Below are positions 7,005 through 13,329 of a stretch of DNA of 13,329 nt, in pieces. The notes beneath the pieces were generated by a model that was given only the letters and a program-made list of their open reading frames with translations, was not told the origin of the DNA and did not search any database. Each line of letters opens with the position of its first letter. The stretch's first letter is position 1. Source of the DNA: an uncultured Lachnospiraceae bacterium (GTDB lineage Bacteria; Bacillota; Clostridia; Lachnospirales; Lachnospiraceae); contig CADBUD010000091.1 of NCBI GenBank assembly GCA_902797785.1, positions 1 through 13,329 of the forward strand, read 5' to 3'. The position numbers and the translations under genes were made by a program.

Positions 7005-8513
7005 ATGAATTCACAAACTATAGCCATTTTACTGGCATTTGCGGCATATCTGATCATGATGATTGCTGTAGGTGTTATCTACATGAAGAAAAACAGCAGC
7101 ACCGAGGACTTTTTCCTGGGAGGAAGAGGACTGGGAGGATGGACAGCGGCTCTTTCTGCCCAGGCCTCTGACATGAGCGGATGGCTTTTGATGGGGCTTC
7201 CTGGTGCAGTCTACGCCTATGGGACGGGTCAGGCATGGATCGCGATCGGATTATTCCTTGGTACCGTATTTAACTGGGTCTGCATTTCCGGACGGCTTCG
7301 CAAATACACGATCCGGGCGAACAATTCCCTGACCCTTCCGGAGTTTTTCAAGAACCGCTTTCATGATGAGAGCAAGATTCTGCTGGGATTATCGACGGTG
7401 ATCATCGTAATCTTTTTCCAGGTCTATACTGCCTCCGCTTTTGCCGCGGGTGGAAAGCTGTTCCATTCGGTATTTCATATTGATTATACCCTTGCCCTGA
7501 CAATTGGCGTCATTGTGATCCTAAGCTATACCTTTATGGGAGGTTTTATGGCAGTCTGTACGACAGACTTTATTCAGGGAACCCTGATGCTGATCGGACT
7601 GATCTGCGTTCCACTGCTGGGCTATGGCATCTTACAGGGAGCAGATACGGCTGTATCCTTAGAAGGAACAAAAGAGTTTTTCAATTTGTTCTACAATAAT
7701 GGGGAAAAGATTTCTGCCATCGAAATCCTAAGTCAGCTCGCCTGGGGACTAGGATACTGTGGAATGCCTCATATCCTGGTCCGCTTCATGGCAATCCGGG
7801 ACGAAAAGGAGCTGAAAAAATCCAGGGTCATCGCCATTGTCTGGGTCATCCTCTCACTGGGCATGGCCTGCATCATCGGACTGGTCGGCAGAGAGTTGTT
7901 AGGAACCAAGCTTTTAGATCAGGGAACGCAGGAAAATGTTTTTATCGAAATGATCCTCTATGTTTTTGTGAAGCATTACAAGCTTGCTTTCATCGGTGGA
8001 ATCTTTCTTTGCGGAATCCTTGCCGCCATCATGTCCACGGCGGATTCCCAGCTTTTAGTGACCGCTTCCGGTATTTCAGAAGACATCTACAGTGGAATTT
8101 GCGGGAAAAAAGCAGATGATAAAACAATCATGAGAATCAGCCGGTTTTCCGTCATTGCCGTAGCCATCATCGGATATATCATTGCCTTTGATCCGAACAG
8201 CTCCGTCATGGGGCTGGTTTCCAATGCGTGGGCCGGATTGGGATCTGCGTTTGGTCCCATCGTTCTTTTATCCCTGTTTTGGAAGCGGACGAGCTTTGAG
8301 GGGGCTGTCGCCGGAATCTTGAGCGGGGGACTGACAGTGATCATTTGGGATTATATTCCGCTTGCCGGAGGAAAGACCTTAGGAGCTGCGACCGGGATCT
8401 ATTCCCTCCTGATCGGGTTTGGAATCAGTCTGATCTGTATTGTGATTGTCAGCCTTTTAAGCAAGGAGCCTTCAAAGGAGATCTTACAGGAATTTGAGGA
8501 TGTTCGGTCCTAA
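7005..8513 (+). CDS. putP: Sodium/proline symporter (SSS family, PutP type)
   Basis: This inner-membrane transporter couples Na+ entry to uptake of L-proline, for use as nutrient or osmoprotectant. The 502-residue product has about a dozen hydrophobic segments, and its length is normal for PutP. The N-terminal half carries GGRGLGGW at 39-46 and SAQASDMSGWLLMGLPGA at 51-68; D56, S58, G59 and W60 match the helix-2 residues linked to Na+ and proline binding in E. coli PutP. The second Na+ site appears as AAIMSTADSQLLVTASG at 340-356, with S344 and T345. No frameshift or missing segment is seen. A hairpin 31 bases after the stop probably ends the transcript. Proline is the best-supported substrate because the signature is close to PutP, but other SSS solutes cannot be excluded. 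No proline dehydrogenase gene lies nearby, so a role in proline catabolism is not supported by context. Confidence 0.9.
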   Translation: MNSQTIAILLAFAAYLIMMIAVGVIYMKKNSSTEDFFLGGRGLGGWTAALSAQASDMSGWLLMGLPGAVYAYGTGQAWIAIGLFLGTVFNWVCISGRLRKYTIRANNSLTLPEFFKNRFHDESKILLGLSTVIIVIFFQVYTASAFAAGGKLFHSVFHIDYTLALTIGVIVILSYTFMGGFMAVCTTDFIQGTLMLIGLICVPLLGYGILQGADTAVSLEGTKEFFNLFYNNGEKISAIEILSQLAWGLGYCGMPHILVRFMAIRDEKELKKSRVIAIVWVILSLGMACIIGLVGRELLGTKLLDQGTQENVFIEMILYVFVKHYKLAFIGGIFLCGILAAIMSTADSQLLVTASGISEDIYSGICGKKADDKTIMRISRFSVIAVAIIGYIIAFDPNSSVMGLVSNAWAGLGSAFGPIVLLSLFWKRTSFEGAVAGILSGGLTVIIWDYIPLAGGKTLGAATGIYSLLIGFGISLICIVIVSLLSKEPSKEILQEFEDVRS

Positions 8514-8543
8514 GGGATAGTAGACCGCAGGGAGGAGCAGACC

Positions 8544-8583
8544 GCAGTGAAGCTGATGGGAATCACACCATGAGCTTCACTGC
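8544..8583 (+). terminator. Probable terminator after putP
   Basis: Bases 8544-8554 (GCAGTGAAGCT) pair perfectly with 8573-8583. After a single G-G mismatch, ATGG (8555-8559 region) pairs with CCAT, leaving a short loop. ACTATTTTATC follows, a short broken T-run. The stem is strong and lies just after the symporter stop. The weak T-tract leaves some doubt. Confidence 0.6.
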
Positions 8584-8665
8584 ACTATTTTATCAGAAAA
8601 ATACTTTATCCAATTAAAGCAAAAAAGCATATCACCATATCCATAAAAAGAAAGGAAGAATCAAT

Positions 8666-9256
8666 ATGACCCAAAGAAGTGCCGAACTCACCCGCACCAC
8701 AAAAGAGACCCAGATCCATCTTAAACTCAACCTGGATGGGACGGGAAAAAGCGATATACAGACAGGAATCGGTTTTTTTGACCATATGTTGGACGGATTT
8801 ACCCGGCATGGCCTGTTTGATCTGACCGTTCATGTCACTGGCGATCTGGAAGTTGATACCCACCATACGATCGAGGATACCGGTATCGTCCTTGGCGAAG
8901 CAATCAGAGCAGCTGTAGGAGACAAAATAGGAATCTGTCGATACGGAAACTGTATCCTTCCGATGGATGAGACCCTGGTCCTTTGTGCTGTAGACCTTTC
9001 CGGCAGACCATATTTAAATTATGATCTTAGCTTTACCCGGGAACGCTGCGGGACCATGGAATTGGAAATGGTACGGGAATTTTTTTATGCTGTTTCCTAC
9101 AGCGCGCGGATGAACCTGCACCTAAAACAGTTGGACGGAATCAACAATCACCACATTGCGGAAGCTGCCTTTAAAGCGTTTTCCAAAGCTTTAGACATGG
9201 CAGTGAAACAGGATGAGAGAATCGTCGATGTACTTTCCACCAAGGGAAGTCTCTAA
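8666..9256 (+). CDS. hisB: Imidazoleglycerol-phosphate dehydratase (monofunctional)
   Basis: HisB catalyses the dehydration of D-erythro-imidazole-glycerol phosphate to imidazole-acetol phosphate, the sixth step of histidine biosynthesis, in the cytoplasm. The 196-residue product is the normal size for the monofunctional bacterial enzyme; it lacks the phosphatase domain fused to HisB in enterobacteria. All signatures are present: GFFDHML at 36-42, DTHHTIED at 64-71 and NNHHIAEAAFKAFSKAL at 160-176. These supply the His and Glu ligands of the two Mn2+ ions. AAGGAAG precedes the ATG by a good distance. Odd point: no other his gene is in the window, so the gene is detached from the usual his operon at least on this side. 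The acyl-CoA ligase starts 45 bases downstream. I see no convincing promoter in the 80 bases between the putP hairpin and this start. Confidence 0.96.
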   Translation: MTQRSAELTRTTKETQIHLKLNLDGTGKSDIQTGIGFFDHMLDGFTRHGLFDLTVHVTGDLEVDTHHTIEDTGIVLGEAIRAAVGDKIGICRYGNCILPMDETLVLCAVDLSGRPYLNYDLSFTRERCGTMELEMVREFFYAVSYSARMNLHLKQLDGINNHHIAEAAFKAFSKALDMAVKQDERIVDVLSTKGSL

Positions 9257-9301
9257 AAATAAGAAAAACAAAACAAAACAAAAGGAAAGGAAGAAAAGAA
9301 T

Positions 9302-10936
9302 ATGCCAATTACAGAAATATTGGAGCGGAATTGTAAGCTCTATGGAAATGATATCTGCCTGGTAGAAATCAACCCAGAGATCAAGGAGGTCCGCCGGGTG
9401 ACATGGAAGGAGTATGAGCTGACCGAGCCGAACCCAACGACTCATTACCGCCGGGAGATCACCTGGAATGTATTTAATGAAAAAGCGAACCGGTTTGCCA
9501 ACCTCTTATTGGAACGCGGAATCAAAAAAGGAGATAAAGTCGGTATTCTTTTAATGAATTGTTTAGAATGGCTGCCGATCTATTTTGGAATCCTAAAGAC
9601 AGGGGCGATTGCCGTGCCGATGAATTTCCGTTACGCTCCGGATGAGATCGAATATTGTGTCAAATTAGCAGATGTGGATATTCTGGTCTTTGGACCGGAA
9701 TTTATAGGAAGAGTAGAAGAGATTGCGGAGAACATCAGCAAGAACCGTCTGCTATATTATGTGGGCGAGAACTGTCCAAGTTTTGCTGAGGACTATAATG
9801 CCCAGACCGCGAACTGCTCCAGCTCGTCACCCATCGTAGCCTTGACAGATGATGATGATGCAGCAATCTATTTTTCCTCCGGAACAACAGGATTTCCAAA
9901 GGCAATCCTGCATAAGCACCGCAGTCTGGTTCATTCCTGCCGGGTAGAACAGAACCACCATCAGCAGACCAAAGAGGATGTATTCCTTTGCATACCGCCG
10001 CTGTATCATACCGGGGCAAAAATGCACTGGTTCGGCAGCTTTTTAGAAGGCGGAAAAGCGGTTCTCTTAAAGGGAACCAAGCCAAAATTTATTCTAGATG
10101 CGGTCTCCAAAGAAAAATGTACGATCGTCTGGCTTTTAGTGCCGTGGGCACAGGACATTCTGGATGCCATCGATCGTGGAGAAATCCGGCTGGAGGATTA
10201 TGAGCTGTCACAGTGGAGACTGATGCATATCGGAGCTCAGCCGGTTCCGCCAAGTCTGATCCGCCGGTGGAAAAAAATCTTTCCGAATCACCAATATGAT
10301 ACGAACTATGGGCTTAGCGAGTCCATCGGACCGGGCTGCGTCCATCTGGGCGTAGAGAATGTCCATAAAGTCGGTGCAATCGGAAAAGCGGGATATGGCT
10401 GGCAGACAAAAATCGTGGATGAAGAGGGAAAGGAAGTAGAACAGGGAAAGGTCGGAGAGCTCTGTGTCAAGGGACCGGGCGTCATGACCTGCTATTATCA
10501 CAATAAAAAAGCCACCGACGAAATTTTAAAGGATGGCTGGCTGTATACGGGAGATATGGCAGAGGAGGATGAAGACGGATTTATCTTTTTGGTAGACCGG
10601 AAAAAAGATGTCATCATCAGCGGGGGAGAAAATATCTATCCGGTACAGATTGAAGATTTCCTTCGTTCCCATGAAGCCATCAAGGACGTTGCCGTAATCG
10701 GTGTTCCGGACAAACGACTGGGAGAGATTACAGCAGCAATCATTGAGGTAAAAGAAGATTATCTTTGTGATGAAGAGGAAATCAATGAGTTCTGCAAAAA
10801 ACTTCCGCGCTATAAACGTCCGAAAAAGATTTATTTTGCGGATATCCCAAGAAACCCGACAGGAAAGATTGAAAAACCCAAATTAAGAGAATTATATGGA
10901 AGCAAAAGCCTGGTGGCAGAGCAGAATATGAGCTGA
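9302..10936 (+). CDS. Class I adenylate-forming acyl-CoA ligase
   Basis: The enzyme activates a carboxylic acid with ATP to an acyl-adenylate and passes it to coenzyme A, releasing AMP and pyrophosphate. The 544 residues span both ANL domains: phosphate loop SSGTTGFPK at 192-200, NYGLSES at 335-341, YTGD at 415-418 (D418 binds ribose), hinge region DRKKD at 432-436, SGGENIYP at 440-447, and the catalytic Lys in PRNPTGK (K522). There is no carrier-protein or condensation domain, so it is a stand-alone ligase. The N-terminus has an unusual stretch at about 28-58 in which RRVTW and RREITW occur 19 residues apart, the second aligning with the normal start of the fold. The acyl substrate cannot be told from sequence; medium- or long-chain fatty acids and aromatic acids are all possible. 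It begins with ATG after GGAAAGGAAG. The gaps to hisB and topB are short, suggesting shared transcription but not a shared pathway. Confidence 0.88.
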   Translation: MPITEILERNCKLYGNDICLVEINPEIKEVRRVTWKEYELTEPNPTTHYRREITWNVFNEKANRFANLLLERGIKKGDKVGILLMNCLEWLPIYFGILKTGAIAVPMNFRYAPDEIEYCVKLADVDILVFGPEFIGRVEEIAENISKNRLLYYVGENCPSFAEDYNAQTANCSSSSPIVALTDDDDAAIYFSSGTTGFPKAILHKHRSLVHSCRVEQNHHQQTKEDVFLCIPPLYHTGAKMHWFGSFLEGGKAVLLKGTKPKFILDAVSKEKCTIVWLLVPWAQDILDAIDRGEIRLEDYELSQWRLMHIGAQPVPPSLIRRWKKIFPNHQYDTNYGLSESIGPGCVHLGVENVHKVGAIGKAGYGWQTKIVDEEGKEVEQGKVGELCVKGPGVMTCYYHNKKATDEILKDGWLYTGDMAEEDEDGFIFLVDRKKDVIISGGENIYPVQIEDFLRSHEAIKDVAVIGVPDKRLGEITAAIIEVKEDYLCDEEEINEFCKKLPRYKRPKKIYFADIPRNPTGKIEKPKLRELYGSKSLVAEQNMS

Positions 10937-10985
10937 TGGGAAAAGGCTTTCGAGGAACAAAAAGCAGAGAAGGAAAAAACGTAAA

Positions 10986-13196
10986 ATGAAGACATTAGTA
11001 TTGGCAGAAAAGCCATCGGTGGGCAGGGACATTGGAAGAGTCCTGCACTGCCAGAAGAAAAGCAACAGCTACATGGAAGGATCGAATTACATCGTTACCT
11101 GGGCCCTGGGGCATCTTGTGACCCTAAAGGATCCGGAGGGATATGATGCCGCCTATAAAGAATGGAGATTAGAGGATCTTCCCATCCTTCCGGTGCACCT
11201 AAAAACAGAAGTCATTCCCAAAACAGGAAAACAATATGCAAAAATCAAGGAACTGCTAGGAAGAAAAGACGTTGGGGATGTCGTCATTGCGACGGATGCA
11301 GGGCGCGAAGGCGAACTGGTCGCAAGGTGGATCTTAGAAAAAGCAGGAAATAAAAAAAGATGTCGCCGCCTTTGGATTTCCTCTGTAACGGATAAAGCCA
11401 TCAAAGAGGGATTTGCCCATTTAAAGGATGCTTCAGAATACGATAATCTTTATCGTGCCGCTGTCTCCAGAGCAGAGGCAGACTGGCTGGTGGGAATCAA
11501 TGCGACCAGGGCACTGACGGTAAAATACAATGCCCAGCTATCCTGCGGCAGAGTTCAGACGCCGACACTTTTCATGATTGCCAAGAGGGAAGAAGAAATC
11601 CGACAGTTTCGCCCGAAGCCGTACTATGGAATACAGATTGTGGCAGAAGGGACGGTGTTCACCTGGAAGGAGGAAAAGAGCGGAAGTACCTCCACCTTTG
11701 AAAAGCAGAGAGCAGAGGAAATCATAAATAAAATCAAAGGCGAAAAGCTGAAAGTGACAAGGGTGCTGAAAAAAGAAAAAAAGAAAATGGCGCCACTGCT
11801 CTATGACCTGACAGAGCTTCAGCGGGACGCGAACAGACGTTTTGGATTTTCCGCAAAAAAGACGCTGGATCTGATGCAGCAGCTTTATGAAAATCATAAG
11901 ATTCTGACCTATCCAAGAACCGATTCCCGGTATTTGACAGAAGATATCCTGCCGACGATACCGGAGCGTCTGACGGCCTGCATGACGGGACCCTACCGTT
12001 CTCTTGCAGCAAAGGTGAAAAATAAAAAGCCGGCGAAAAATGCCTTTTTTGTGAATAATGCGAAGGTCGGGGATCATCACGCGATCATCCCGACCGAGCA
12101 GCCGGTGGAGCTTCGCAACCTTTCTACCGATGAGAGAAAAATCTATGATTTGGTGGTGCGGAGATTTCTGGCTGTTCTGTATCCTCCGCATCGTTACGAG
12201 GAAACGACAGTCTATGCTGTAATGGGAAAAGAAACATTTATGGCCAAAGGAAATCGGACCATTGAGGAGGGCTATCTGGAAACAGGAGAGGCTCTCCTTG
12301 AAGATGATGAAGAAATGGAGAGTGAAGAAACATTTGAAGCCTCTGCGAAAAAAGCGAATCGGGAGCTTCCAAAATATGTAGAGGGACAGACCATCTCCCA
12401 GATCAAGGCATCAATAAAAGAAGGCAAGACAAAGCCGCCGGCTCATTTCAATGAGGCGACCCTTTTGTCAGCAATGGAGAATCCGGTAAAATATATGGAG
12501 AACCGCGACAAAGCCATGGTAAAGACCATCGGGGAGACCGGTGGACTGGGAACGGTTGCAACAAGGGCGGACATCATTGAAAAGCTCTTTCACACCTTTT
12601 TGATTGAGAAAAAAGGAAATGACATCTATGTGACATCAAAAGCCAGACAGCTGTTAGAGCTGGTGCCCGCGGATTTGAAAAAACCGGAGCTGACCGCGGA
12701 CTGGGAAATGCAGCTGTCAAAGATTGCGGAAGGAAGACAAAAACGGGGGGCATTCATGTCCGAAATACGGAGCTATACCGTATCCCTGCTAAAAGAAATC
12801 GAGGGAAATACCAAGACCTTCCGGCATGAGAACAGAACCAATAAGCTCTGTCCGGAATGTGGGAAGCATCTTCTTAGTGTTAATGGAAAAAATGCAAAGC
12901 TGCTGGTCTGTGAGGACAGAACCTGCGGCTATCGGGAGACCGTATCGCGTACCTCAAATGCCAGATGTCCGGTCTGTCACAAAAAAATGGAGCTTTCCGG
13001 AAACGGGGAAAAGGCAGTGTTCTTCTGTGGCTGCGGTTATAAGGAGAGACTGGAAAAATTTCAGGAACGCCGGAAAAAAGAAGGCGGAGGCGTGACAAAA
13101 CGGGATGTTGCTTCCTATATGAAAAAACAGCAAAAGGAGGTTCGGGAGGCGAAAAATAATCCGTTCGCAGATGCGCTAAAGGGAATGGAATGGTAA
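10986..13196 (+). CDS. topB: DNA topoisomerase III (type IA)
   Basis: This enzyme cuts one DNA strand, holds the 5' end on a tyrosine, passes strands and reseals. It unlinks replication and recombination intermediates. The 736-residue product has a Toprim domain at about 1-140 with the catalytic Glu in LAEKPS (E8) and ATDAGREGE at 102-110. The active-site tyrosine is in TYPRTDSRYL (Y309), and GETGGLGTVATRADII at 516-531 belongs to the core. Two Cys4 zinc ribbons close the protein: C622/C625/C642/C647 and C661/C664/C681/C683. A Lys/Arg-rich tail follows, probably for DNA contact. TopA of Firmicutes has related motifs, but SVGRDIGRVL and the overall layout favour TopB. The ATG at 10986 has a modest AAGGA site 11 bases upstream; the protein begins right at the first Toprim strand. 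Plasmid and integrative-element forms of TopB exist, but no conjugation genes are visible here. Confidence 0.93.
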   Translation: MKTLVLAEKPSVGRDIGRVLHCQKKSNSYMEGSNYIVTWALGHLVTLKDPEGYDAAYKEWRLEDLPILPVHLKTEVIPKTGKQYAKIKELLGRKDVGDVVIATDAGREGELVARWILEKAGNKKRCRRLWISSVTDKAIKEGFAHLKDASEYDNLYRAAVSRAEADWLVGINATRALTVKYNAQLSCGRVQTPTLFMIAKREEEIRQFRPKPYYGIQIVAEGTVFTWKEEKSGSTSTFEKQRAEEIINKIKGEKLKVTRVLKKEKKKMAPLLYDLTELQRDANRRFGFSAKKTLDLMQQLYENHKILTYPRTDSRYLTEDILPTIPERLTACMTGPYRSLAAKVKNKKPAKNAFFVNNAKVGDHHAIIPTEQPVELRNLSTDERKIYDLVVRRFLAVLYPPHRYEETTVYAVMGKETFMAKGNRTIEEGYLETGEALLEDDEEMESEETFEASAKKANRELPKYVEGQTISQIKASIKEGKTKPPAHFNEATLLSAMENPVKYMENRDKAMVKTIGETGGLGTVATRADIIEKLFHTFLIEKKGNDIYVTSKARQLLELVPADLKKPELTADWEMQLSKIAEGRQKRGAFMSEIRSYTVSLLKEIEGNTKTFRHENRTNKLCPECGKHLLSVNGKNAKLLVCEDRTCGYRETVSRTSNARCPVCHKKMELSGNGEKAVFFCGCGYKERLEKFQERRKKEGGGVTKRDVASYMKKQQKEVREAKNNPFADALKGMEW

Positions 13197-13197
13197 G

Positions 13198-13329
13198 ATA
13201 ATACAAAAGTATCTGACGCAAAAAAGCGATCTTGGCAGAAATCGATGTATTTTACGCAGGAGAAGCTTTACGCGGAAAATTGGAGAAGGAGCAATATGAT
13301 ATCATCTTTTTGGATATCATGCTGCCTCA
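13198..13329 (+). pseudogene. Remnant of a response-regulator receiver domain (runs off window)
   Basis: From 13235 one frame reads AEIDVFYAGEAL, then KEQYDIIFLDIMLP up to the window edge. This matches the middle of a receiver domain of the LytTR/AgrA-like or general two-component type; the Asp codon at 13313-13315 would be the phosphorylation site. That frame has a stop at 13214-13216 and no ATG before the match. The roughly 45 N-terminal residues carrying the acidic DD pair are absent. Just upstream, a different frame (13198-13233) reads IIQKYLTQKSDL, which would suit helix 1 of the same domain, so one frameshift near 13234 plus loss of the 5' end is likely. The sequence abuts the topB stop directly. 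An unusual start outside the normal fold is less likely. The rest of the gene lies beyond the window. Confidence 0.55.

Noticed and set aside
8584..8665. Promoter for hisB (TTATCC and ATATCA, 17 bases apart)
   Set aside because: Both boxes match the consensus poorly and the area is AT-rich, so a chance match is likely.
9268..9283. ACAAA-type repeat between hisB and the ligase
   Set aside because: It is a short A-rich low-complexity leader before a ribosome site, common in AT-rich intergenic DNA, with no stem or further copies.
11538..12191. Long open frame on the - strand inside topB
   Set aside because: It is fully opposite conserved topoisomerase motifs, has no ribosome site and its translation is low-complexity and unlike any family.
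10986..13196. topB as a sign of an integrative conjugative element
   Set aside because: No relaxase, coupling protein, type IV secretion gene, integrase or attachment repeat is visible, and the neighbouring hisB is a housekeeping gene.

Overview
The window looks like chromosome from an anaerobic Gram-positive of the class Clostridia, probably Lachnospiraceae. I infer this from moderate GC content, purine-rich Shine-Dalgarno sites before most genes, a BspA-type leucine-rich-repeat surface protein with Clostridia-style accessory modules, a monofunctional hisB, a PutP-type symporter and a topoisomerase III with two Cys4 zinc ribbons. No tRNA, rRNA, CRISPR array, transposase or recognisable defence system was seen. 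Genes fill most of the window and no gap exceeds 170 bases.

Layout. (1) Bases 1-3539, + strand: the 3' part of a large secreted modular surface protein. Its signal peptide is cut by the left edge. A perfect hairpin at 3545-3576 separates it from a convergent pair. (2) 3582-5545, - strand: an RlmI-like SAM-dependent methyltransferase followed by a DUF4422-type glycosyltransferase, joined by an ATGA stop/start overlap. (3) 5546-5713: a compact divergent promoter region with one consensus-like sigma-A promoter per strand. (4) 5714-8513, + strand: a secreted protein of unrecognised family with an internal duplication, then a sodium/proline symporter (putP), ending in a hairpin at 8544-8583. (5) 8666-13196, + strand: hisB, a class I acyl-CoA ligase and topB, with gaps of only 45 and 49 bases and no visible terminator between them. 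(6) 13198-13329: remains of a response-regulator receiver domain, cut by the right edge and apparently without its normal N-terminus.

How the genes fit together. The window mixes cell-surface functions (modular surface protein, glycosyltransferase, unknown secreted protein), solute uptake (PutP) and housekeeping enzymes (HisB, acyl-CoA ligase, topoisomerase III). Only the methyltransferase-glycosyltransferase pair has clear sequence evidence of coupled expression. The hisB-ligase-topB run may be one transcript, but its products share no pathway. The least explained items are the duplicated secreted protein at 5714-6952 and the broken regulator after topB. I see no convincing new multi-gene system.
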